Source: Ruminococcus sp. UBA7014 (lineage in GTDB: Bacteria; Bacillota; Clostridia; Oscillospirales; Ruminococcaceae). From it: DNA of 14,979 nt. Made by a program: the position numbers and the translations under genes. Below, one piece after another: positions 7,114 to 14,398 of the stretch. Position 1 is the stretch's first letter; each line of letters begins with the position of its first letter. A model generated the notes under the pieces. The model was not told the origin of the DNA. It ran no database searches and saw nothing but the letters and a program-made list of their open reading frames with translations. The DNA is taken from the NCBI GenBank assembly GCA_002449575.1, contig DJXC01000100.1:1-14979 (forward strand). Direction: 5' to 3'.

Positions 7114-7139
7114 ATTATAACTAGAAAGGAACTATCTGC

Positions 7140-8261
7140 ATGAATGTCACTGCATTTCCCCCGAAAGGGGCAGGCTTGGAAAGTCTTGTGACTGAAACTA
7201 AATCCTGCTGGGAACGTCTCCGTCAGGAAAAACGTCCTATTTTTATCTATGGCATGGGAGACGGTGCAGTCAAAATCATGTCCGTATTCAAACAGTATGG
7301 AATTCCTGTATCTGGTATTTTCGCAAGTGACGAATTTGTCCGGGGACATTCGTTTGCAGGTTTCAAAGTGCATAAGCTCTCGGAAATTGAAGAAAATATT
7401 GATAACTTTGTGATAGTACTTGCCTTTGCGGCAGGCTATCCGGAACTTGTCCAGTATATCCGGAAACTTTCTCACAAACATACGCTCTATGCGCCGGATG
7501 TGCCTGTTATCGGGGACGGTTTATTCACATATGATTATTTTCTGGAACATTTGCAGGAATTCAATCAGGTTTACAGAATGCTTGCAGATGCCGAATCCCG
7601 GCGGGTGTATCTGAATGTAATCCAGTATAAAATCAGCGGCAATATTCGCTATCTGGAAACAATTTCCTCACAGCCGGAACAGATATTCCGCACGATTCTG
7701 AAACCTTCCCGAAATGAAACTTTTATAGATTTAGGTGCATATAACGGCGATACCATCCGGGAACTGCTGAATTATACCAATCAGAAATATTATATGATTC
7801 ATGCTGTTGAGCCGGACAGAAAAAATTTCAAAAAACTGGAACGCTATATTGAAGAAAATAATCTGAAACATATCAGAGCGCATCACTGCGCTGCATGGTG
7901 TAAAGATACAGAACTGCCGTTCAGTTCCAAATCCGGAAGGCAGTCCGCAATTGCACCGGACGGCGAGACACTCCCGGCAGTCAGCGTTGACAGTCTCCTG
8001 AAAGGACAATCACTGACAATGCTCAAAATGGATGTGGAAGGCTTTGAGCGGGAAGCACTCTGGGGCGCAGTAAAAAGCATTTATCAGTACAGCCCGAAAT
8101 TATCTGTTTCGATTTATCACCGGAATCAGGATATTTTTGAACTTCCTCTGTTAGTGAAGAAATTAAATCCGAAATATAAATTTTATATCCGGCACAGATT
8201 ATATATTCCGGCGTGGGATTTGAATTTATACGCTGTTCCTGAAAAGGAGAATTCTGTATGA
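7140..8261 (+). CDS. FkbM-family SAM-dependent methyltransferase with N-terminal Rossmann-like domain
   Basis: This 373-residue protein carries a C-terminal FkbM methyltransferase domain. The SAM motif I is 'FIDLGAYNGDT' (195-205), motif II is 'AVEPD' (222-226), and the FkbM hallmark is 'LKMDVEGFEREAL' (295-307). The N-terminal third starts with 'IFIYGMGDGAVKIM' (about 34-47), a nucleotide-binding-like strand-loop-helix often found ahead of FkbM domains in surface-glycan genes. FkbM enzymes O-methylate sugars or polyketides; no substrate can be read here. ATG 7140-7142 follows AGAAAGGA. The stop overlaps the next start by four bases (ATGA), so the two are translationally coupled. No glycosyltransferases lie nearby, which is unusual for the family. 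Confidence 0.85.
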   Translation: MNVTAFPPKGAGLESLVTETKSCWERLRQEKRPIFIYGMGDGAVKIMSVFKQYGIPVSGIFASDEFVRGHSFAGFKVHKLSEIEENIDNFVIVLAFAAGYPELVQYIRKLSHKHTLYAPDVPVIGDGLFTYDYFLEHLQEFNQVYRMLADAESRRVYLNVIQYKISGNIRYLETISSQPEQIFRTILKPSRNETFIDLGAYNGDTIRELLNYTNQKYYMIHAVEPDRKNFKKLERYIEENNLKHIRAHHCAAWCKDTELPFSSKSGRQSAIAPDGETLPAVSVDSLLKGQSLTMLKMDVEGFEREALWGAVKSIYQYSPKLSVSIYHRNQDIFELPLLVKKLNPKYKFYIRHRLYIPAWDLNLYAVPEKENSV

Positions 8262-8674
8262 TACAAATTCCCGAAGTTGATGAAACAAAGCTTTCCGAAT
8301 TGATACAGCTGATTGAAGAGATAAATCAGTTAAATTATCCGGCAGAACTGGAAAAGCAATTGCAGAATCTTACCGGAAAAACAGATATCTGTTTTCAGGA
8401 TGTCCTGAATTATTGGGAATGGGCAGAACTGGAAGCTTTTGCCCGTTCTCTGCTGATGCCAGAACCTGAAAAACAAAATCTTTCTGATTCTGAACTTTCA
8501 GAAATCATCACAGCAATCTGTGAATGTCGCTATTCTGAACCGGAAACAGAGTATCTCCTGAAAGTACTGGAAGTTGAAACCGGATTGTCTCATATTTCGG
8601 ATTATATTTTTTACCCGGAAACAGATGAGATTTCTGAAATTATCAGAAAAATTCTTGAAAAGATTGAAAAATAA
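8258..8674 (+). CDS. Acidic alpha-helical protein, function unknown
   Basis: This 138-residue protein is strongly acidic, rich in Glu and Leu, and predicted mostly helical. There are three helical stretches: about 10-45, 50-70 ('FQDVLNYWEWAELEAFARSL') and 78-105. The ending is Lys/Glu/Ile-rich. No signal peptide, membrane segment or Cys-metal motif is evident. Its ATG overlaps the stop of the FkbM gene (ATGA), with AAAAGGAG just upstream inside that gene, so its product may be made in proportion to the methyltransferase. The pairing hints at a partner role but nothing in the sequence proves it. It ends one base before the terminator stem at 8675. I do not recognise the family. Confidence 0.7.
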   Translation: MIQIPEVDETKLSELIQLIEEINQLNYPAELEKQLQNLTGKTDICFQDVLNYWEWAELEAFARSLLMPEPEKQNLSDSELSEIITAICECRYSEPETEYLLKVLEVETGLSHISDYIFYPETDEISEIIRKILEKIEK

Positions 8675-8709
8675 TCCGCTGAGAAATAAACTTTCTCAGC
8701 GGATATTTT
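8675..8709. terminator. Bidirectional intrinsic terminator, 12-bp perfect stem
   Basis: TCCGCTGAGAAA (8675-8686) and TTTCTCAGCGGA (8692-8703) form a perfect 12-bp stem with a TAAAC loop. It is followed by TATTTTA on the plus strand and TTATTTTTC on the minus strand. It sits between convergent genes and overlaps the last bases of neither reading frame. Confidence 0.88.
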
Positions 8710-9034
8710 AATTCAGGTGAATTCTGATTTCAAAATCTTTTTTGCATTTGAAATTCTTTCCGATTTGCCGGATAAAATAATCCGCATCATCCGGAAAGAT
8801 TTCTCTTGTCAGAGTTCTTAACAAGTCCAGTTCTTCGGGAGATTCGTTGAGGACGATTTCAAGGCTGCTCCACCCGTCCTCGACAGGAAGATAAATTTCT
8901 TCCAGTACCTGACTGAACAGTGCAAAGCCGTTGATTGCCTGATTCCGTGCAAGTAAGCCGGCATTGTCGGGGGAGAGCATTTTCTCCAGTCTTGCATACT
9001 GTTTCCGGTTCAGGGTGACAGTATATTCTTTCAT
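8708..9034 (-). CDS. Small protein, function unknown
   Basis: This 108-residue protein starts 'MKEYTVTLNRKQYARLEKML', which looks like a beta-strand followed by a helix. It continues with a Leu/Glu-rich middle ('SLEIVLNESPEELDLLRTL') and a basic C-terminal strand ('KKDFEIRIHLN'). It is soluble, with a single Cys. ATG 9032-9034 has GGAGGAG five bases upstream. The gene begins 12 nt after the SGNH-like membrane gene and shares its promoter. I cannot assign it to a family. Confidence 0.65.
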   Translation of the reverse strand: MKEYTVTLNRKQYARLEKMLSPDNAGLLARNQAINGFALFSQVLEEIYLPVEDGWSSLEIVLNESPEELDLLRTLTREIFPDDADYFIRQIGKNFKCKKDFEIRIHLN

Positions 9035-9046
9035 GAAAACTCCTCC

Positions 9047-9793
9047 TTAATCGGCAACGTGTGTGAGAATCAGTTCGCCGATTTCTTTATAAAGGGTTTC
9101 GTTGTTTTCATATTCTCCGGAAAGTGTGCCGTCATCTTTTTTCAGGCTGGTATTAATATCTACATAATGTATACTGTGAGCATCACAGAATGAAAAAAGC
9201 TGTGTATTCCAGTCATCAATTTTATGTGACTGTTCTGCATCAATATCCGGCATGACATTCAGCAGATATAACGGAATATTATGCTGTTCCTGAATGATAG
9301 AAGTTAAATTTGTCAGTGCGGTAAGGGTATCTTCTGCATTATCCGGATAACCATACCAGATATAAATTGCTTTGGCTTCTGTCACGTTCCGGCTGATGCT
9401 GTTCATTCTGGATTCTGACATACCTGTGACACTGTCTGTAAAGACAAGTTCTGTTTTGGTATTATAATAAGCTGTCATGGGAGAAAATTCACCAATAAAT
9501 GCACTGGTTTCCATGCGTGCTTCTTCTGCACGTTCAGAAAGCGGAACAGGATTTGTCACAGCCTTTTTATTTTTGGAAGTTTTGTTTTCCTGTTCGGCAG
9601 CTTCCTGAGAATTGTTTACAATCTCATTCTGCCAGTAGTCCGGGTCAGATGTCGCCGAAAGCATATAAATTCCAAATGTACCGCCAAACGACAGTACAAT
9701 CAATAATAATAATACACCTAATTTAAATTGCAGAAACGGTCCGGATTTCTTTTTTTCTATCTTGCCGTGCTTTTTCTTTTTTTTCTTAGCCAT
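9047..9793 (-). CDS. Membrane-anchored SGNH/GDSL-like protein lacking the catalytic residues
   Basis: This 248-residue protein has a very basic N terminus (six Lys in residues 3-8, more at 11-16), one membrane anchor (about 21-46), a charged linker (50-90) and an extracellular SGNH-like domain (92-248). The domain follows the order seen in Firmicute SGNH proteins: 'FIGEFS' where 'FIGDS' is expected (99-104), 'YIWYGYPDN' where 'GxND' is expected (144-152), 'IPLYLLNVMP', 'DDWNTQLFSFCDAHSIHYVDIN', and a last helix where the 'D-x-x-H' block reads 'N-N-E-T'. The Ser, Asn, Asp and His positions all appear replaced, so it is probably not a hydrolase. ATG 9791-9793 has GGAGG 10 nt upstream; the 22 extra upstream codons carry no such site. 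Confidence 0.65.
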   Translation of the reverse strand: MAKKKKKKHGKIEKKKSGPFLQFKLGVLLLLIVLSFGGTFGIYMLSATSDPDYWQNEIVNNSQEAAEQENKTSKNKKAVTNPVPLSERAEEARMETSAFIGEFSPMTAYYNTKTELVFTDSVTGMSESRMNSISRNVTEAKAIYIWYGYPDNAEDTLTALTNLTSIIQEQHNIPLYLLNVMPDIDAEQSHKIDDWNTQLFSFCDAHSIHYVDINTSLKKDDGTLSGEYENNETLYKEIGELILTHVAD

Positions 9794-9830
9794 AGCTGTA
9801 TTGCCTCCGTTTTGGGTTTGGTCTATTAAT

Positions 9831-9859
9831 ATTATAACCGAATCTTCTTTATTTTGCAA
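9831..9859 (-). promoter_or_regulatory. Promoter of the SGNH-like membrane gene
   Basis: On the minus strand, TTGCAA (9854-9859) and TATAAT (9831-9836) are 17 bp apart. Transcription would begin near 9824, about 30 nt before the ATG at 9793. Confidence 0.75.
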
Positions 9860-9898
9860 GGGGTTTTCCTATCTTTTTTATAAAATCTAAAAAAAATA

Positions 9899-9927
9899 TT
9901 GCAAAATCAGCGTTTCTATAGTATAAT
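9899..9927 (+). promoter_or_regulatory. Promoter of asnB
   Basis: TTGCAA (9899-9904) and TATAAT (9922-9927) are 17 bp apart. It uses the same -35 and -10 hexamers as the divergent promoter at 9831-9859. Transcription would begin near 9934, about 35 nt before the asnB ATG. Confidence 0.75.
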
Positions 9928-9968
9928 AATTAATGGAAAAAGACTTTTCTATGCAAGGAGGATTTTTT

Positions 9969-11855
9969 ATGTGTGGTTTTGTAGGATTTACGAATCAAAT
10001 CAAGGATGCCAGTCAGGTAGTCGAAAACATGATGGAGGCTATCCGTCACAGAGGGCCTGATGCCGGCGGAAAATATGTAGATGAAGATATTGCACTTGGT
10101 CACAGAAGATTAAGCATTATTGATGTTTCCGAACAGGGCAATCAGCCACTATACAGCGAAGACGGTAATTTCGTACTGGTTTTCAATGGTGAAATTTATA
10201 ATTATAAAGAAATCAGAAAAGAACTCAAAGCACTCGGCTATCATTTTCGGACAGAAACTGATTCCGAAGTGCTGATTTATGGCTATCAGGAATATGGTGC
10301 AGAACTGCTCCAGAAATTAAGAGGCATGTTTGCTTTTGTCATCTGGGATAAGAAAGAAAAAACTTTGTTTGGCGCAAGAGACTTTTTCGGCATCAAGCCG
10401 CTGTATTATGCCCTGATGGGTGATACTCTCATGTTCAGCTCTGAAATCAAGGCTTTTTTAATGCATCCTGCTTTTATCAAAGAACTGAATCCGGATGCAC
10501 TGGAAGAATATCTGACATTTCAGTATTCTGCTATGGAAGAAACATTTTTCAAGAACGTTTACAGACTTCAGCCGGCACATTATTTTATTTTTAAAAATAA
10601 TGAATTCACCGTCAGACGTTACTGGGATATTCATTTTGAACCGGACGAAGAACCTGCTTTAGAAGACTGGGCAGAAGCGATTTCTGATGTCATGCATGAT
10701 TCTGTCAAGGCGCATAAAATTGCAGATGTAGAAGTCGGTTCGTTCCTGTCCAGTGGTGTAGATTCCAGTTATATTGCTGCAATTGCTAATGTTGATAAAA
10801 CTTTTACTGTTGGTTTTGGCGAAGACGAAAAATATAATGAAATCGGCTGGGCAAAAAGTTTCTCCAAAGCAATCAAGAAGAAAAATTATTCCAAAATTAT
10901 CGAACCGGAAGAATACTGGGGTGAACTGAAACATATTCAGTACCAGATGGATGAACCTCTTGCTGACCCGGCAGCCATTGCCCTGTTTTTTGTGTGTCAG
11001 ATTGCTTCCGAACAGGTGAAAGTAGTTCTCTCTGGTGAAGGTGCTGATGAAATTTTCGGTGGCTATAATGTCTACAGTGAACCGAATTCTACTGCTTATG
11101 AGAAGCTTCCACGAGGAATCCGGCGTGGTATCGGCGCAATTGCCGGAAAGTTTCCGGCGAAAAAAGGCGTGAACTTTTTCGTCCGCAAAGGAAAAGATTT
11201 AGAAGAAAGATTTATTGGCAATGCCTACATGTTCACTCCGGAAGAACGCAAAAAATTACTCAAAATTGAAACAGATGCCCCTGACCCGCAGGAACTGACC
11301 GCAGAATATTATGACCGTGTTTCGGATTATGATGATGTCACAAAAATGCAGTATCTTGATTTGCATATGTGGATGACCGGCGATATTCTTTTGAAAGCTG
11401 ATAAAATGAGCATGGCACATTCTCTTGAACTCCGTGTGCCTTTTCTTGATAAAGAAGTCATGTATGTTGCAGAACAGATTCCGACCAGATACAGAGTGAC
11501 CAGAGAAGAAGTGACTGACGAAAATACTCCTTATATTACAAAATATGCAATGCGTCTTGCTGCAAAAAAAGATACTCCCAAATCTACAGCAAAAACGGCT
11601 GCCAAAAAGAAACTCGGCTTTCCTGTGCCTATCCGTGTATGGCTGAAAGAAGACAAATATTATCATATTGTCAGAAAATATTTTGAGAGCGAAACTTCTG
11701 AGCAGTTTTTCCATACGGAACAGCTTATCAAGCTGCTTGATGACCATAGGGACGGCAAAGCGGACAACAGCCGCAAAATATGGACAGTGTTCATGTTCCT
11801 GCTGTGGTATGCTGTCTATTTTGAGAGCGAATCTATCGCTTTTGGGAGTCTTTAA
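9969..11855 (+). CDS. asnB: Asparagine synthetase (glutamine-hydrolysing)
   Basis: This 628-residue enzyme makes asparagine from aspartate, ATP and glutamine. The start must be ATG 9969-9971 because the next residue, Cys2, is the glutaminase nucleophile exposed after Met removal ('MCGFVGFTN'); AAGGAGG lies seven bases upstream. Upstream in-frame ATGs at 9933 and 9951 are therefore wrong. The glutaminase domain shows 'RHRGPDAGG', 'RLSIID' and 'VFNGEIYNY' (about 1-200). The synthetase domain has the ATP pyrophosphatase loop 'SSGVDSS' at 261-267 and 'LSGEGADEIFGGY'. Near the end, 'KADKMSMAHSLELRVPFLDKEVM' is typical of AsnB. The length (over 600) matches the clostridial type. The next gene begins two bases after the stop and is probably co-transcribed. 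Confidence 0.95.
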   Translation: MCGFVGFTNQIKDASQVVENMMEAIRHRGPDAGGKYVDEDIALGHRRLSIIDVSEQGNQPLYSEDGNFVLVFNGEIYNYKEIRKELKALGYHFRTETDSEVLIYGYQEYGAELLQKLRGMFAFVIWDKKEKTLFGARDFFGIKPLYYALMGDTLMFSSEIKAFLMHPAFIKELNPDALEEYLTFQYSAMEETFFKNVYRLQPAHYFIFKNNEFTVRRYWDIHFEPDEEPALEDWAEAISDVMHDSVKAHKIADVEVGSFLSSGVDSSYIAAIANVDKTFTVGFGEDEKYNEIGWAKSFSKAIKKKNYSKIIEPEEYWGELKHIQYQMDEPLADPAAIALFFVCQIASEQVKVVLSGEGADEIFGGYNVYSEPNSTAYEKLPRGIRRGIGAIAGKFPAKKGVNFFVRKGKDLEERFIGNAYMFTPEERKKLLKIETDAPDPQELTAEYYDRVSDYDDVTKMQYLDLHMWMTGDILLKADKMSMAHSLELRVPFLDKEVMYVAEQIPTRYRVTREEVTDENTPYITKYAMRLAAKKDTPKSTAKTAAKKKLGFPVPIRVWLKEDKYYHIVRKYFESETSEQFFHTEQLIKLLDDHRDGKADNSRKIWTVFMFLLWYAVYFESESIAFGSL

Positions 11856-11857
11856 TC

Positions 11858-12643
11858 ATGAAACGGACTGAAAGTCAAAATCTTCCGGCGGTTGTGGGTG
11901 AACCGCCGGAAGAAAAAAAGACACCGCTGTTTATTTTTACGCACGTTGTAACAGCGTTTTTAATCTTGGTGACGGTCATTCACTGTATTCTGGTGAGTAT
12001 TTCCCGGTCTCGGCTGATTTTTTCCGGAGTCAGCATTATATTACTGATAGTTCTCCGGAAAATGAAAAAAGTTCATGGTTTTCTTCCTGTTGCAGGGAAA
12101 ACTATCCTTGCTGTGGCAGATACATTTTTATTAATCAGTATGTGCTTTCTTTATTTGATACCGCCGTTTATTTTCAATTCTCACAGCCTTTGGAAATATC
12201 CGCTTCAGAAAGCCTATATCAACTGTTATCAGAACATTCATGAACCGGATTATTTCCCGGATTTTTCCCGTGATGTTGTCAGTGACTATACATTCCGCTA
12301 TATGCCGAGTATGATGCAGGGAGCAGGGAATTACTGTGTTTCTTTCGTCACGACTCCTGAAAAAGCAGGGGAATATGAAAAAATCTATTCCGCACAGGCG
12401 GAATACAGCTTCCCTTTAACAGAACTTCATCATCATTCTTACGAACTGGACAGCGAAAATTTTAAATCCATCTCTGTTGCTGTCGGTAGTCTCTGGGAAG
12501 AATCTTCTTTTGAAGAATATGCAGCAGAAATACATACAAATGTTTATATTCTCTCTACCAATGCGGACTGGAATCATCCGCATACTTCCGCTGTGATAGT
12601 GGATGCCCAGTCCGGAAGAATTGAATTTTCACAATTAGGCTAA
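11858..12643 (+). CDS. Membrane protein with C-terminal soluble domain, function unknown
   Basis: This 261-residue protein has three hydrophobic segments at about 25-48, 52-67 and 82-106. They are followed by a soluble region of about 150 residues (110-261) with alternating strands and aromatic residues. The C-terminal part contains 'YSFPLTELHHHSYELD' and a final 'AVIVDAQSGRIEFSQLG', which looks like a beta-strand pair of the 'D-x-x-x-G' type. The sole good start is ATG 11858-11860, two bases after asnB, with GGGAG inside the asnB end. A 13-bp perfect hairpin covers codons 8-19, which could limit translation relative to asnB. I do not recognise the family. Confidence 0.65.
   Translation: MKRTESQNLPAVVGEPPEEKKTPLFIFTHVVTAFLILVTVIHCILVSISRSRLIFSGVSIILLIVLRKMKKVHGFLPVAGKTILAVADTFLLISMCFLYLIPPFIFNSHSLWKYPLQKAYINCYQNIHEPDYFPDFSRDVVSDYTFRYMPSMMQGAGNYCVSFVTTPEKAGEYEKIYSAQAEYSFPLTELHHHSYELDSENFKSISVAVGSLWEESSFEEYAAEIHTNVYILSTNADWNHPHTSAVIVDAQSGRIEFSQLG
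11881..11913. repeat. Perfect 13-bp inverted repeat inside the start of a gene
   Basis: TCTTCCGGCGGTT (11881-11893) and AACCGCCGGAAGA (11901-11913) are perfect reverse complements around a 7-nt loop. The stem is GC-rich in an otherwise AT-rich region. It lies 26 nt past the asnB stop and inside codons 8-19 of the next gene. The plus-strand side is followed by an A-run, not T, so it is not a plus-strand terminator. Confidence 0.8.
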
Positions 12644-12674
12644 TATTTATCTTGAAAATATTCATAGTTTATAC

Positions 12675-12703
12675 TTGACTTTTTTGTTGAATCTGATTAT
12701 ACT
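12675..12703 (+). promoter_or_regulatory. Promoter of the unknown gene plus pyrB
   Basis: TTGACT (12675-12680) and TATACT (12698-12703) are 17 bp apart. Transcription would begin near 12710, about 50 nt before the ATG at 12760. I see no PyrR-binding attenuator or terminator hairpin in the leader. Confidence 0.7.
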
Positions 12704-12759
12704 TATTAATAAGGACTTAAAAAATTAAGCCGGAACAACTAAAAAGGAGAATATTTTTC

Positions 12760-13239
12760 ATGACTGATTATTTTTATTCTGATATTAATGAAAATCATGA
12801 TATTTTTTTGCATGACTGCTTTGCAGATGCTGTCAGCCTGCACCGGAATATTCTGATATTCCATTTTTCAGAAGGATTTTTTCTCGGCGGAACAAATCCG
12901 CAGAATCCTTTTGAATCCCTTGCCCGTACAGGTGATTCTGAAATGAGAATCCAGCTTGTCTATACCAACCCGGATGTGAATGTCAATATCTATCTGATGA
13001 AAGAAACTACAGAAGGTACTTACCGGCAGGAAATCTCTCTGGAAGAACTGACAAATCTCCTCAAAAAAGGCGAAAAGCTCGAATTTCTCTACACTTATCA
13101 GGGAATTGATAACGATTCCGTACTGTTCCGGTGTGAAATGCATTTTGATAAATATCCCTTCCGGAGAGAATGTGTTCTGCTGATTTCCGCAAAAGAAATC
13201 AGCTATCACTGGAATGAACTCTTTCAGGAACATTCCTGA
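12760..13239 (+). CDS. Hypothetical protein upstream of pyrB
   Basis: This 159-residue soluble protein begins 'MTDYFYSDINENHDIFLHDC' and continues with alternating strands ('LHRNILIFHFSEGFFLGG', 'EMRIQLVYTNPDVNVNIYLM'). A short helix follows ('SLEELTNLLKKG'), then more strands ('LEFLYTYQ', 'SVLFRCEMHF', 'ECVLLISAKEISYHW'). This suggests a mainly beta, compact domain. There is no signal peptide or membrane segment. ATG 12760-12762 has AAGGAG 10 nt upstream and its own promoter at 12675-12703. pyrB begins 29 nt later without a terminator between, so they are likely co-transcribed. I cannot name the family. Confidence 0.7.
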   Translation: MTDYFYSDINENHDIFLHDCFADAVSLHRNILIFHFSEGFFLGGTNPQNPFESLARTGDSEMRIQLVYTNPDVNVNIYLMKETTEGTYRQEISLEELTNLLKKGEKLEFLYTYQGIDNDSVLFRCEMHFDKYPFRRECVLLISAKEISYHWNELFQEHS

Positions 13240-13268
13240 TTTGAAAATATAAAACTGGAGGTATTTTT

Positions 13269-14351
13269 ATGATTTCTGTTTATCCGCATCTGATTGACCT
13301 TAATGATTATCCGGTTACATGGTGGAATGGTCTGCTGACACAGGCGGAAGATATTATGAACCGCCCGTTTCTCTATGCAAACAGCTGTAACGGAAAAATT
13401 ATGGGGACATTGTTCTATGAACCTTCTACCAGAACACAGATGTCTTTTCAGACGGCTATGTTAAGATTAGGCGGCAGAATTATCGGTTTTGATAATCCGC
13501 AGACTTCCTCTGTAGCCAAAGGCGAGAATCTGAAAGATACAACAAAAATCATCAGCAGTTATTCTGATGTACTTGTAATTCGTCACCCGACCGTCGGTGC
13601 AGCAAAAGCTGCCGCTTTAACGGCAGACTGTCCTGTTATCAATGCCGGAGACGGCGGACATTTGCACCCGACACAGACCCTCACAGACCTGCTGACACTT
13701 AAAGCAGAAAAAGGAACTCTTTCCGGACTGACTATCGGTGTATGCGGCGATTTGCTTAACGGCAGAACAGTGCATTCTCTCTGTAAAGCAATGAGCTGTT
13801 ATGAAAACAATCATTTTATAATGATTTCTACCAAAGAACTGAAAATGCCATCTTATATTAAAGATACTATCCGTGCGCACGGCGGCACTTTTGAAGAAGT
13901 CCAGAATCTGGAAGATGCCATTCCAAAACTTGATGTTCTCTATATGACCAGAATTCAGCGTGAACGCTTCGCCTCACCAGAAGAATATGAAGCACAGAAA
14001 GATACTTATATTCTGACTCCGCAGAAAATGAAATCTGCTAAATCTGATATGATAGTTCTGCACCCGCTTCCACGTGTGGATGAAATTCAGGTAGCTGTAG
14101 ATGATGACCCCAGAGCCTTATATTTCAAACAGGCAAAATATGGCATGTATGTGCGCATGTCTTTAATCTTGACTATGTTACAGAGTACTATCAAAACAGA
14201 ACTTCTTTCCGGACAGGTTCATAAAGGCATTTCCTGCAAAAATCCGAAATGTATCACTAATCAGGAATCCTATCTTCCGAAAAGTTTCACCGGAACAGGC
14301 ACAACACTTACCTGTGAATACTGTGACGAAAGATTATTATTAGAGCATTAA
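13269..14351 (+). CDS. pyrB: Aspartate carbamoyltransferase with C-terminal PyrI-like zinc domain
   Basis: This 360-residue enzyme condenses aspartate and carbamoyl phosphate, the first committed step of pyrimidine synthesis. The catalytic part (about 1-310) shows 'FYEPSTRTQMSFQTAMLRLGG' with S-T-R-T at 53-56, the 80s-loop-like 'SVAKGENLKDT', 'HPTQTLTDLL', 'GDLLNGRTVHS' and 'HPLPRVDEI' from 265. The last 43 residues carry four Cys (323, 328, 349, 352) spaced C-x4-C then C-x2-C, the pattern of the zinc domain of the regulatory chain PyrI ('C-x-N-x-x-C-I', 'C-x-Y-C'). The nucleotide-binding allosteric domain of PyrI is absent. ATG 13269-13271 follows CTGGAGG seven bases upstream. Confidence 0.93.
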   Translation: MISVYPHLIDLNDYPVTWWNGLLTQAEDIMNRPFLYANSCNGKIMGTLFYEPSTRTQMSFQTAMLRLGGRIIGFDNPQTSSVAKGENLKDTTKIISSYSDVLVIRHPTVGAAKAAALTADCPVINAGDGGHLHPTQTLTDLLTLKAEKGTLSGLTIGVCGDLLNGRTVHSLCKAMSCYENNHFIMISTKELKMPSYIKDTIRAHGGTFEEVQNLEDAIPKLDVLYMTRIQRERFASPEEYEAQKDTYILTPQKMKSAKSDMIVLHPLPRVDEIQVAVDDDPRALYFKQAKYGMYVRMSLILTMLQSTIKTELLSGQVHKGISCKNPKCITNQESYLPKSFTGTGTTLTCEYCDERLLLEH

Positions 14352-14398
14352 ATAAAGACAGATGAATTTTTATCTATATATAATAGGAGGAAAAAATA

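Noticed and set aside
9933..9968. Extended N terminus for asnB
   Set aside because: The catalytic Cys must be residue 2, which fixes the start at 9969.
12645..12665. Hairpin AATATTT/AAATATT after the membrane protein gene as a terminator
   Set aside because: It is an all-A/T 7-bp stem without a following T-run, too weak to call.
14379..14384. TATAAT before the TRAP receptor gene
   Set aside because: It abuts the AGGAGG ribosome site, so a transcript would start at or after that site, and there is no -35 box 17 bp upstream.
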